Source of the DNA: CAXXOZ01 sp963676435
Lineage (GTDB): Bacteria > Bacillota > Clostridia > Lachnospirales > Lachnospiraceae
Assembly (NCBI GenBank): GCA_963676435.2
Contig: CAXXOZ010000006.1
Span: 1 to 64,000 of the forward strand
Direction: 5' to 3'
Length of the DNA: 64,000 nt
Shown: positions 7,807 to 16,215 of the stretch, piece after piece
Layout of the letters: the number at the start of each line of letters is the position of its first letter
Numbering within the stretch: the stretch's first letter is position 1
The notes under the pieces: model-generated
The model's database searches: none
Told to the model about the DNA's origin: nothing
Seen by the model: the letters and a program-made list of their open reading frames with translations, nothing else
Translations under genes and position numbers: made by a program

Positions 7807-7891
7807 AAGGTTGGGCTGTAAATTTTTTCAAATTTAAGTCTTTGAAAGCTTATAATAATTATCTTAAAATGTCAAGCACTTTTAAACTATT

Positions 7892-8419
7892 TTAATACAT
7901 CCTCTTATACTCTTTTACACAATCGATACAAACTTTTTTACCATCTTCTAGTCGAAGCATATTTTCTGAAGTTTTTTCTCCACATTTTTCGCATATTTGC
8001 GAATTGAAAATTCTTGCCTCTTCTGGTAATTCAAAGGTAGTTTCTTTTATTAAAAATAAATTTTCAGGACCATTCTTTAAAAAATATTTCATTACCTCCT
8101 CTCCCCTTAAACCTTCGGGAGTATTTAATACCAATCTGATTGATTCACCAGATTTTCTTTTGTAAAAAGAAAAGGCCTGCTTACCTCTTAGTTTAAATAG
8201 CAAATTCCCCTTACCAATGCTGCACCCTAATAATACTTGAATAGCATCAATTCCACATGCATCATTTTCAGCCACACATACTATCTCTTCATCTTCTGAA
8301 AACTCGATTTTCAGTAGTGACATAGCGTAAATAGAGGCTATATATCCGATTGCAAGTCCTCCACATTCATGGCCGTGGAATGCAACACATTTGCTCCATA
8401 ATTTTTTTTGTCTAAACAT
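7892..8419 (-). CDS. FmdE family protein with C-terminal zinc finger
   Basis: 175 residues. The N-terminal segment CVAFHGHECGGLAIGY is the signature of FmdE-type proteins, with further conserved ENDACGIDAIQVLLGC. The C-terminal tail has two CxxC pairs (C-E-K-C and C-I-D-C) that make a treble-clef zinc finger, as is common in this family. Members were first noticed beside formylmethanofuran dehydrogenase genes and occur in many anaerobes; their reaction is not settled. It stands alone, divergent from the LysR gene, with a 140-bp shared upstream region. Confidence 0.85.
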   Translation of the reverse strand: MFRQKKLWSKCVAFHGHECGGLAIGYIASIYAMSLLKIEFSEDEEIVCVAENDACGIDAIQVLLGCSIGKGNLLFKLRGKQAFSFYKRKSGESIRLVLNTPEGLRGEEVMKYFLKNGPENLFLIKETTFELPEEARIFNSQICEKCGEKTSENMLRLEDGKKVCIDCVKEYKRMY

Positions 8420-8510
8420 ATTATACTACCCTCCTACTTGGTATACCAAAATTTTATCATTGTATTTATCTTTTAACAACCCCCCTCATAGGTGTAAAAA
8501 ATAGTTTTTC

Positions 8511-8539
8511 TTGATTTTAAGCTTATTTAATTATATTAT
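8511..8539 (+). promoter_or_regulatory. Promoter of the LysR regulator gene
   Basis: TTGATT (8511-8516), 17-bp spacer, TATTAT (8534-8539), followed by CGGAGG at 8545-8550 and the ATG at 8558. Confidence 0.5.
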
Positions 8540-8557
8540 TTTATCGGAGGTATAAAT

Positions 8558-9472
8558 ATGCATAATGTAGATATAAGAAATATAAGCTTTGGACAATTAC
8601 TTTACTTTGTAAAAGTTGCTGAAACTGGTAACATATCAAAATCTGCTGATTATTTTAATCTTGTTCAATCAACTTTAAGTAAAAAGTTAAAAAGTATGGA
8701 GGAACAGCTTGAATTACAATTATTTATTCGAATGAATAATAAACTTATTCTAACGCCTGCTGGAAAATATTTGTACGAAAGATGGCGCATGCAAGTAAAT
8801 ACCCTTGAAGCCGATATTCAATATGCACATTTGCTTCAAAGTGGATATCAAAAAAGCATTGTGGTAGCCTGTTTAGACTCTTTTTCTTCAAAAAAATTTG
8901 TGGTTCCGACAATAAATAATTTTAAAAATAAATATACCGATGTTTTATTTAGAATAGAAACGGATTCTGCAACTGATATTAGAATGATGTTATTAAAAAA
9001 AGAGGCCGATGTAATCTTTACAATACTATATGATTTTGAAGAAAAAATATTTAATGATATTCAAACAAAAACTTTAGGTAAATGTGAACACATGGTTTGT
9101 ATGAATAAAAATAATCCATTAGCATATAAAAAAGAACTGCAAATTATAGATTTAAAACAGTCACAATTCATTTGTATTTCACCTCATATATTACCAGAGT
9201 ATACTTCAATGATTCACAATTTATGCTCTAGGGCTGGCTTCACTCCAAACATAACAAATTATGTTGCTTCTGCTGGCTCCCTAGCCCTAAATTTAATTCA
9301 GGATAACGATATTTTTATATGCGATAAATATTACTTGGATCAATCAGAAGAAGACCATGTTAGGATTCCCCTTAAGGAAACTTCTAGTGGCTTCGTATTA
9401 GCATGGTGGAAAGATAACAAAAAACCATATTTAAAAGAATATGTAAACAGTATCATATCTAAATATGAATAA
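8558..9472 (+). CDS. LysR family transcriptional regulator
   Basis: 304 residues, normal for the family. The N-terminal winged helix (about 10-70) shows FGQLLYFVKVAETGNISKSA and QSTLSKKLKSMEEQLELQLF. A two-lobed substrate-binding-like effector domain follows from about residue 95. It precedes, on the same strand, the UroD-like/MFS pair, so it probably responds to the substrate of that pair; this is inference from position. The gap to the next gene contains a long AT-rich hairpin and a GC-rich structured element, so the two are probably separate transcripts. Confidence 0.85.
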   Translation: MHNVDIRNISFGQLLYFVKVAETGNISKSADYFNLVQSTLSKKLKSMEEQLELQLFIRMNNKLILTPAGKYLYERWRMQVNTLEADIQYAHLLQSGYQKSIVVACLDSFSSKKFVVPTINNFKNKYTDVLFRIETDSATDIRMMLLKKEADVIFTILYDFEEKIFNDIQTKTLGKCEHMVCMNKNNPLAYKKELQIIDLKQSQFICISPHILPEYTSMIHNLCSRAGFTPNITNYVASAGSLALNLIQDNDIFICDKYYLDQSEEDHVRIPLKETSSGFVLAWWKDNKKPYLKEYVNSIISKYE

Positions 9473-9579
9473 TTACACTTCCATATCTTCATGGTAGGAT
9501 GATAATTAGTCGTTTGTAATAATAACTTCATATTTATATAATTATTTCAAATAGTAAGTACATATTATGTATCTTACTA

Positions 9580-9626
9580 TTTTTAATTTATAGGAAAGTT
9601 CTTTGAACTCACCTATAAATTAAAAA
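9580..9626. repeat. AT-rich hairpin carrying a 25-bp dispersed repeat
   Basis: A 15-bp perfect stem TTTTTAATTTATAGG (9580-9594)/CCTATAAATTAAAAA (9612-9626) encloses a smaller AGTTC-TTT-GAACT hairpin. The 25 bases at 9580-9604 recur exactly, inverted, at 17717-17741. It lies just past the LysR gene and may act as its terminator. Confidence 0.7.
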
Positions 9627-9709
9627 ACTCTCCGAGGGAGCGCAGAGTCGCGGATATTGTAATGATTGCTTCGCAAACGCGCCTCGCGGAGAGTGCGTAA
9701 ACGCACTCT
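9627..9709 (+). promoter_or_regulatory. GC-rich leader with mutually exclusive hairpins (possible attenuator)
   Basis: ACTCTCCG (9627-9634) can pair with CGGAGAGT (9687-9694), and the flanks GAGGGAGCGC/GCGCCTCG extend that stem. Alternatively AGAGTGCG-TAAA-CGCACTCT (9690-9709) forms a tight hairpin followed by TTTGTT. The two share 9690-9694, so only one can form, the layout of an antiterminator and terminator. It is markedly richer in GC than its surroundings and sits 33 bp before the UroD-like start. A dispersed intergenic repeat is the main alternative. Confidence 0.45.
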
Positions 9710-9742
9710 TTGTTCATAAAGAAAATACTAGGAGGATTTATT

Positions 9743-10711
9743 ATGACACCCAAAGAACGAGTTCTGACTTTTTATAAACATAAAATTCCAGATGAGCTAC
9801 CCACTGATGATGGTGTTCACATAATTTATGACGCTAATGGCTATCATGAAAGACCACCATTTATTAAATCAGGTAAAGATTGGTTTGGCGTTGATTGGAT
9901 TTATGAAGATTCAATAGGAGCACTTGCACCAGATCCATATCAAGAGCCTATTCTTGAAGATATCTGCGATTGGAGAGAAAAAGTAGTTTTTCCAGATTTA
10001 GAAAAATGGGATTGGAGTCAAGCAGAAAATTCAGATAACCTAAAAAGCATTAATCGTGATGAGAAGGTATTAATCCTAATGCTTCTAAATGGACCTTTTG
10101 AAAGACTTCATCTTTTACTAGGTTTTGAAAATGCATTATGTGCTCTTTTAACTGATCCTGAAGAAGTAAAAGATTTCTTTGAAGAATTCACTAAATGGAA
10201 ATGTTTACTTATCGAAAAAATAAAAGAATACTACAACCCTGATGTATTAATGTTTCATGATGACTGGGGCACACAAAATAATATGTTTTTTTCACCTGAG
10301 GTTTGGAGAGAACTAATAAAGCCATACATGAAAACAATGATTGAAAAAACTCATGAATTAGGTATGATTTTTGAATTACATAGTTGTGGATTCATTGAAC
10401 CTATTGTGCCAGAATTTGTCGAAATAGGAATTGACTCATGGCAAGGTCAGGAAATAAATAACATTCCTAAACTAAAAGAACTTACAAATAATAAACTAGC
10501 TTTTCACACCACTCCTAGATACCAGACCTTTGAATCTGAAAGTCTTGGAGGAACACTTACTGAAGAAAAAGTACGAGAAATTATTAGAAAGGAAGTAACT
10601 GAAAATTCAAAGGGTGGCAATTATATGCCAATGCCTTTACCGTGGGGTGGATGGTGGCTTCCTGTAATGATTGATGAAATTAAAAAAATAAGTAAAACTA
10701 TATATTCTTAA
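9743..10711 (+). CDS. Uroporphyrinogen decarboxylase (URO-D) family protein, probable methyltransferase-like
   Basis: 322 residues from the ATG at 9743, chosen because AGGAGG at 9730-9735 fits it; an upstream in-frame ATG-like start has no such site. The fold is that of UroD/MtaA-type TIM barrels. HDDWGTQ lies at about 172-178 and H-S-C-G at about 213-216, the latter resembling the H-x-C part of the zinc site of MtaA/MtbA/CmuA corrinoid methyltransferases. No third Cys ligand is evident. No haem genes or corrinoid protein are nearby, so haem synthesis is unlikely. The gene pairs with an MFS carrier 17 bp downstream and may act on a methylated substrate it imports. Confidence 0.7.
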   Translation: MTPKERVLTFYKHKIPDELPTDDGVHIIYDANGYHERPPFIKSGKDWFGVDWIYEDSIGALAPDPYQEPILEDICDWREKVVFPDLEKWDWSQAENSDNLKSINRDEKVLILMLLNGPFERLHLLLGFENALCALLTDPEEVKDFFEEFTKWKCLLIEKIKEYYNPDVLMFHDDWGTQNNMFFSPEVWRELIKPYMKTMIEKTHELGMIFELHSCGFIEPIVPEFVEIGIDSWQGQEINNIPKLKELTNNKLAFHTTPRYQTFESESLGGTLTEEKVREIIRKEVTENSKGGNYMPMPLPWGGWWLPVMIDEIKKISKTIYS

Positions 10712-10728
10712 AAAATAAGGAGGGCTTT

Positions 10729-12030
10729 ATGAGTAAAAAAAATCAATTATTTAAATTTGGAAAAGGTTGGGGAACAATAATATTTTGTCTTTTAATGTTC
10801 TGGTTTTATGCTGGTATGGTAAATGACAGTACAAATGTCGTAGCTCCAGCTGTAGCTGTCAGGCTCGGAATTGCACCTGGTACTGTTATTAGTATGGGTA
10901 CTGTGGCAGCCTTTGTAGCCGTAATATTCTTTTTTGTTTTTGGTGCGCTAAATAGAAAGATTGGTGCCAGGTATGTTTCATTTATATGTCTAATTTTAGC
11001 AGGCGTTGGCTACTTTGGAATGGGTAATGCTACAAGTCTTTTAATGTATGCTGTTTCACTTTGCATAACAACAACAGGTGCGATGAGTGCTGGGTACATT
11101 GCCGGCGGTTCCCTTGTGGCACAGTGGTTTCCAAAGAAAAAAGGTATCGTTATGGGTTATACAACGATGGGACATAACTTGGCTACTGGTTTCTTTGTAC
11201 CTCTTATTACATTTTTAGTTGCAAGATTGGGTGTTACAAACGCTGTTATTTTACCTGCAATATTAGTAGTTGTTTTAGCTATATTTGGACTCGCTTTTAT
11301 AAGGAATACTCCAAAAGAAAGAGGAATTTATCCTGATAATGTATCTGAAGAGATTTTTAATAAAGAATATTTTCATGAAAATATAGATACAAGTGGTGGT
11401 TGGACAGTAAAAAGACTTTTTAAAAGAAAAGACTTCTGGTTAGTTGCTATAACATCTGGTGGTTTTCAACTTGTATCAACTATTATCATCACTCAATTGG
11501 TAGTTAGAAACATGGAAGTTGGTTTCTCACAATTGCAAGCAACAACCATAATGACTATTCTTGCTTTTGCTGGTCTCATTGGTTCATGGTTAATCGGCTT
11601 TATGGACCAAAAGTTAGGTACTAAAAGAACAATGATTATTTTTGGTATTTGGTACACTCTAGCTTTAATGCTTAATTTCACAAATAACATTTCTATGGTA
11701 TATGTTTTTCTTGTTATGTTTGCAATTTGTCTTGGTGGTTCTGCAAACTTCACCACTTCTCTGCCTGCTGCTGTTTTTGGAAGACATGGTTTTGAAAAGG
11801 TAAATAGTGTATTGTTTCCTATCCAGGCTTTGGTTTCATCATTTGGATTTTTAATTAATGGAAATGTATTAAATGCAACCGGTAGTCTAAGATATTCTTA
11901 TCTAATCGCTGCAATTGCAGCTGTTATAAATGTAATTCTGGTTTTATTCATAAAAGAACATAAGTTTAATAGAGATTATATGACAGAAAAAGAAGCAGAA
12001 GAATTTACATCCAAACTGGAAAGTGAATAA
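10729..12030 (+). CDS. MFS transporter, OFA (oxalate/formate antiporter-like) type
   Basis: 433 residues with twelve predicted membrane helices in two sixes, split by a cytoplasmic loop around 195-225 (TPKERGIYPDN). The first half has G-x3-RKIGARY between helices 2 and 3, and the helix 4-5 region reads GYIAGGSLVAQWFPKKKGIVMGYTTMG in two parts, a pattern typical of OFA-type carriers of small carboxylates. It follows the UroD-like gene by 17 bp with AAGGAGG before the ATG, so both form one operon. The substrate is not predictable. A terminator hairpin follows at 12040-12072. Confidence 0.8.
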   Translation: MSKKNQLFKFGKGWGTIIFCLLMFWFYAGMVNDSTNVVAPAVAVRLGIAPGTVISMGTVAAFVAVIFFFVFGALNRKIGARYVSFICLILAGVGYFGMGNATSLLMYAVSLCITTTGAMSAGYIAGGSLVAQWFPKKKGIVMGYTTMGHNLATGFFVPLITFLVARLGVTNAVILPAILVVVLAIFGLAFIRNTPKERGIYPDNVSEEIFNKEYFHENIDTSGGWTVKRLFKRKDFWLVAITSGGFQLVSTIIITQLVVRNMEVGFSQLQATTIMTILAFAGLIGSWLIGFMDQKLGTKRTMIIFGIWYTLALMLNFTNNISMVYVFLVMFAICLGGSANFTTSLPAAVFGRHGFEKVNSVLFPIQALVSSFGFLINGNVLNATGSLRYSYLIAAIAAVINVILVLFIKEHKFNRDYMTEKEAEEFTSKLESE

Positions 12031-12039
12031 CAACTTGTT

Positions 12040-12072
12040 AATAAGAGTATCTCATGTCGAGGTACTCTTATT
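12040..12072 (+). terminator. Terminator of the UroD/MFS operon
   Basis: AATAAGAGTA/TACTCTTATT ten-bp stem, extended by CTC/GAG inside, followed by TTCTATTT. Confidence 0.6.
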
Positions 12073-12141
12073 TTCTATTTGCTTTTTACAAAAATTCTGT
12101 TATTATAAAGCAATAGTTTTAAGAAAAGAGATCTAAATACA

Positions 12142-13075
12142 ATGAGTGTAATCTTCAAACCAATAATATATATAATCATAATTTTTTTAGCTGCAATCTT
12201 AAAAAAAGCTGGAATGTTTAAAAATGGAGATGGTAAAATCCTCTCAAAAATAGTTATGAACTTCACATTACCTGCCGCAATTATATCAAGCTTTGCAGAC
12301 TATGAGCATGATTCTTCTTTGCTTCTTTTAATACCTATAGGTTTTTTAGCAAGTATCGTTCCTCTATTGATAATGTTTTTTGTAACTAAAAAATCCACAG
12401 TAAACAACAGAATATTTTATATGCTAAATTTAAGTGGTCATAATATTGGTGGATTTGCTCTACCAGTAATGACTTCATTTTTTGGAGCTTATGGTACTAT
12501 TTTATGTGTTATGTTTGATATTGGTAATGCTATATTAATGTCTGGAGGATCATATGCGTTAACATGTACTATGCTAGGACTTGATACTGGCGAGAAAAAG
12601 CAATCAATAGGTTATCTTATGAAATTAACTGCTAAAAGATTTTTCCTATCAACCCCACTAGATGTATACATCATAATGGTCATTATGATTTTCTTAAATA
12701 TAAGAGTTCCTGAAACTATAGCAACTTTCTTATCACCAATATCAGCCGCTAATCCTTTTCTAGCAATGTTTTATGATTGGTCTTATGTTTGATTTTAATG
12801 CTGAAAGAACTTTCTTTAAGGATGTTTTTAGATTAGTTTCTCTAAGAATCGGCTTTAGTGTATGTGCTTCTTTATTAGTATACTTTTTAACTCCTTTTTC
12901 TCTGGAAACTCGTCAGATTTTATCAATAATTGTATTTGCACCAATAGGTTCTCTGGCTGCTGTATTCGTTGATAAATGCGGTGGTGATACTGGAAAATCA
13001 AGTTTTGCTACAACCACTTCTATCCTAATTAGCTTTCTAATAATGATTGTTATGTCACTACATTTTTTAAACTAG
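12142..13075 (+). pseudogene. AEC (auxin efflux carrier) family transporter, frameshifted
   Basis: Two frames, 12142-12792 and 12773-13075, read as one protein of about 310 residues if one T is removed from the T4 run at 12769-12772 (giving NPFLAMFMIGLMFDF). The product has ten hydrophobic helices in two fives, with the NFTLPAAI and GHNIGGFALPV segments typical of AEC carriers, which export or take up small organic acids. Full family length is reached after correction. The ribosome-binding site is weak (AAAAGAGAT). Whether it is a true pseudogene or a base-calling error is open. Confidence 0.75.
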
Positions 13076-13088
13076 ATCTGATATTAAT

Positions 13089-13370
13089 TTATAAATAATA
13101 TATACTTATACAAACAATATGTAAAACTATAAATAAAGGTATTACTATTTTAAATTTTCGTCTTTTAGTCTTGTGCCTAAAAAACTTCATTGCAACAAAT
13201 GCTCCAAAAGGTCCAAGAAATGATAATCCTATTAATTTATTTTCAGAAACTCTATATAACCTTTTTTCTGCTCGCTTTTTATCCATTCCGTAAAAAACAA
13301 AGGAAAAAATATTTATAAAAAAATAAACAACTATACATGCTGTGATAATCTTTATTTCTTTCTCATTCAT
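13089..13370 (-). CDS. DUF1294 family membrane protein
   Basis: 93 residues with a membrane helix at about 10-29, then the conserved MDKKRAEKRLYRVSE segment, a second helix containing GLSFLGPFGAFVAM, the basic F-F-R-H-K-T-K-R-R-K-F turn and a third helix at the end. This is the complete DUF1294 layout (about 85-100 residues); the function is unknown. It converges on the AEC gene with only 13 bp between stops. On its upstream side lies the 3' end of the group II intron. Confidence 0.85.
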   Translation of the reverse strand: MNEKEIKIITACIVVYFFINIFSFVFYGMDKKRAEKRLYRVSENKLIGLSFLGPFGAFVAMKFFRHKTKRRKFKIVIPLFIVLHIVCISIYYL

Positions 13371-13496
13371 ATTGCACCTCTTAACATAATATTCTAATAT
13401 ATTACATTTTATTTTAATACTTGTCTACTTGGCTTATAAAGTTTTTAACAAAATCGAGTAGGAGGTAGATAATTAGTTTACCTACCGACCTCTCAC

Positions 13497-13528
13497 ACCA
13501 CCGTGCATACCGTTCGGTACACGGCGGT
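13497..13528 (-). ncRNA. Group II intron domain V
   Basis: A 32-nt hairpin on the minus strand: lower stem ACCGCCGTG/CACGGTGGT, a small asymmetric bulge and an upper stem TACCG-AA-CGGTA. The position, about 45 nt before the 3' splice point, and the shape are those of the catalytic domain V. A domain VI-like helix (TAGGTA... TACCTCC) follows. Confidence 0.65.
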
Positions 13529-13540
13529 TCAATCTTATAA

Positions 13541-14707
13541 CTAAATGTGTACCAACTGATATTGGTCTAGTAGCGATACTAGACCAAATTTCTTTAGCCT
13601 TTCATTAGTAATCGCTATACAGAGTATATATGACCTTGCAACTCTGGCATAACCTTTTCTGGTATTTGCCCATTCCCATGCTTTTTCTTTTGGAATTCCG
13701 AGTTTCTGTAAGTTCTTATATTTTGTTCTGACCTTTTTCCACTGCTTCCATATGCACAATTCTCAAACGAAATCTTAAGTGTTGGTCCAGTTCTCTGCAA
13801 AGGGTTTTCATTTGACCGATTTTAAAGTAGTTTAGCCATCCGACAATTAACTGTTTGAGTTTTAACATTCTGTACGAAGTGCTGACTCCCCAGCTTCTTG
13901 AAGTGATTTGCTTCAACTTTTCTTTCAGTTTCCTAACTGATATCTGATGTGGTTTTGCTTTGAACTGATGGCTCAGTATATCCCAATAGAAGCCGAAACC
14001 TAAATATTTAATTCCACCTGGTCTGTCAACTTTACTCTTTGTAATGTTCACTTTTAGTCCAAGTTTTTCTTCCAGAAACTTTGTAATGCTTCTCATTACT
14101 CTATTTGCTGACTTTTCACTTTTTGTTAGTATGATACAGTCGTCGGCATACCTCACAAAGTTCAGTCCTCTAGCCTCCAGTTCTTTATCTAATTCATTAA
14201 GCATTATATTGCTTAATAACGGGGAGAGGTTTCCACCTTGTGGTGTTCCGATGACAGTATCTTTATATTCATCATCTAACATCACTCCGCTTACTGAAAC
14301 TGTTCTTCATAGATTGGTGTTAAAACCCTTGCAACTGCCTGTTGGATAAACCTGTCTGTTACTGTTGGAACTCCTAAGTTTCTTACCCCACCATCAGCTT
14401 TTGGTATTTCTACTCGCCTTACAGGTTGAGGTTTATAATTCCTGTTTCTTATTTGTTCCTTGATTTTATCGCCATTCGCTTTTAAATGTTCACCAAGTTC
14501 ACTAACTTTCATTCCATCAACTCCCTCGGCACCTTTATTTCGTTTGACTTGCAGAAATGCTTCATTCAGATTTTCTGAACTCAGTATCTGCTCCAATAAA
14601 CTATCAGTTTTCACATTCGCTACCTCCATTCTTCTCGTGGTATCTCTGCCATCGCCATATGCTTTCGCATAGAGTGTAATCGCACCTGATGTTGCATTGA
14701 TACTCAA
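13541..14707 (-). pseudogene. Group II intron reverse transcriptase/maturase, internally deleted
   Basis: Three reading frames belong to one LtrA-like protein. The N-terminal part (14707-14291) ends at LTPIYEEQFQ. The next part resumes at V-S-G-V-MLDDEYKDT with the GTPQGG and FVRYADD motifs. About 75 residues are missing between them, including the YGFRP block and the first catalytic Asp (the D-I-D-L-x-x-F-F-D region). A second lesion, one extra base at about 13758-13761, splits off the C-terminal thumb/maturase part (CIWKQWKKVRTK to the end). There is no HNH domain. Even if the base indel is a read error, the deletion leaves it inactive for reverse transcription. Confidence 0.85.
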
Positions 14708-15123
14708 TCACGATTTTAGTAACTGATAAGATTGTTCAGCCCTTCGCTCTTTCTAAGTTTCCCTAGATGTCAACACTACTATGGCTTCTGCTGACTTCTC
14801 ACATCTCACTCTTGCATCACTGCAAGCATTTGGAACAAGGTGTGAGACCTCCCCAGTTAAGAGCGAACTCTTTCCCTCCATCTATCTGCCACATTTACAA
14901 CTCATAATTATTACAGTAGTATTGGACTTCAGTTTGTTGTGCAACCTTATCCATTATGAACTGCCTTTTATGTGATTTCTGTCCGTCAGACCAGAGGTTT
15001 GCCTCCCACTTCCTTCAGATTCCATCTCACGATGGACACCCTTGTGCTTGGCTATGTGTTTCCTACTACAAAGGCACACTCGGGACTTTCACCCGTAAGA
15101 GTTCGCCCATGCTGGGCGAACAC

Positions 15124-15161
15124 AAAGATATCGGAATCATAAAAACGATTCCGATATCTTT
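15124..15161. terminator. Terminator stem at the intron insertion site
   Basis: A 15-bp perfect stem AAAGATATCGGAATC/GATTCCGATATCTTT around an 8-base loop, 15 bp beyond the stop of the UroD-like gene (15177, leftward). Its T-tract is now on the far side of the intron, at 13446-13452. Confidence 0.8.
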
Positions 15162-15176
15162 AGATGTTTAAAAGGT

Positions 15177-16166
15177 TTATATAAAAATTTTCTTGCTGTA
15201 GTTATCTATCTCTTCTGAAATTGTTTCATATACTCCTGGAAATGTGCTAAGATTTAAACCTTGAGAAGCATTCGGAATAAAAAATAGTTTACCATTTTCA
15301 TCACAAGTTTTTTGTACTTCTTTCCTAATAACATCTTTTGTCCAACCTTCATAATCTACGCTTGCACTGTCAATGCCTCCCATAAAAGAAATTTGTCCTC
15401 CATATTCTTTTATAAGTTCAGGTATATTATTTGTATTAATCACTCCCTGCCAAATATCTATCCCCATTTCAATCATATATGGAACAAGAGTTGCTGCATA
15501 AGAATCTGAGTGATGTACAATAACTTCTACACCCAATGATTTATATAATCCATATAGCCTTTTATATGATGGTAACAAAAATTCCTCAAACATTTCTGGT
15601 GAAATAAATGTTGAAATTTGTGTACCCCAATCATCATGGTGAAACAAAGCATCTGGTCTTAAATTTTTACAAATCTCTTCTGCAAGTTCACATTCCCAAT
15701 CTGTAATATATTCTATAAGTTCCTTCATGTGTTCAGGTTCTTCATAAAAGTTTATTAGTGTTTGTTGAATTTCGCACAGATAATGACATTGTTCGAAAAT
15801 TCCTGGTATTACAGAAGCAGTAACAAAATATTCACTTCTATCAATTTCCTGAGCTTGTTTAATGAATGGCTCCCAATCCTCTTCACTAAACCTAACACTT
15901 GGTGCTTTTACATATTCTCTCCATTTGGTAATGTCTTTAACTACAATTTTTTCAGGAGTGTGTACAGGAAATCTTCCTGGTGTGCCTTCAGGCCAAGAAT
16001 TCGTCACTCCCCAAGCATTCACTATATTCATTTCTCCATACTGAGGACTTGCGCTCTTTACTCTAAATGGATTGAAAATCAATTTAAAAGGCTCGTATTG
16101 GTTAACAAATCTATCTGGTTTTCCACCATTAATTGTCTCAATAAGATTTTCTCTAACTGTAAGCAT
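15177..16166 (-). CDS. Uroporphyrinogen decarboxylase (URO-D) family protein, second copy
   Basis: 329 residues, a remote paralogue of the protein at 9743-10711. Both share DA-x-x-(x)-H-DDWGTQ (here about 174-181), F-ISPE-x-F, a GID-x-WQG motif and spacing. Where the first copy has H-S-C-G, this one has H-H-S-D-S (about 217-221), so the cysteine ligand of the MtaA-type zinc site is absent. It may bind metal differently or have another reaction. Its start is 50 bp after the stop of the GPH symporter, implying a transporter-enzyme operon. AGGAAAGGAAG precedes the ATG. The downstream terminator is split by the group II intron. Confidence 0.7.
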   Translation of the reverse strand: MLTVRENLIETINGGKPDRFVNQYEPFKLIFNPFRVKSASPQYGEMNIVNAWGVTNSWPEGTPGRFPVHTPEKIVVKDITKWREYVKAPSVRFSEEDWEPFIKQAQEIDRSEYFVTASVIPGIFEQCHYLCEIQQTLINFYEEPEHMKELIEYITDWECELAEEICKNLRPDALFHHDDWGTQISTFISPEMFEEFLLPSYKRLYGLYKSLGVEVIVHHSDSYAATLVPYMIEMGIDIWQGVINTNNIPELIKEYGGQISFMGGIDSASVDYEGWTKDVIRKEVQKTCDENGKLFFIPNASQGLNLSTFPGVYETISEEIDNYSKKIFI

Positions 16167-16215
16167 AAAATACTTCCTTTCCTAGTTAATACTATAAAGA
16201 AAAACTTCTATCTTC

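Larger units (their letters stand above)
13453..15123 (-). mobile_element. Group II intron, probably bacterial class C, with a deleted reverse transcriptase
   Basis: The 5' end on the minus strand is at about 15123 (GTGTTCGCCCAGCATGGGC, then ACGGGTGAAAGTCCCG), and the 3' end is near 13453 after a domain V/VI pair ending CTCGAT. It lies exactly between the stem of a terminator hairpin (15124-15161) and a T-tract (TTTTGTT), which is the known target choice of class C introns. The reverse transcriptase lacks an endonuclease domain, as in that class. The element is about 1.67 kb because part of the enzyme gene is missing. Confidence 0.8.

Noticed and set aside
9580..9709. CRISPR or tandem repeat array
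   Set aside because: There are only single hairpins and no regularly spaced repeat units; no cas genes occur in the window.
9743..10711. Haem biosynthesis uroporphyrinogen decarboxylase (hemE)
   Set aside because: No other haem genes are near, the sequence has the H-S-C motif of methyltransferase-like members, and it pairs with a transporter.
14044..15171. Rightward open frames over the intron
   Set aside because: They lie antisense to the intron reverse transcriptase or in its structured RNA. The sequence there is explained by intron domains I-IV.
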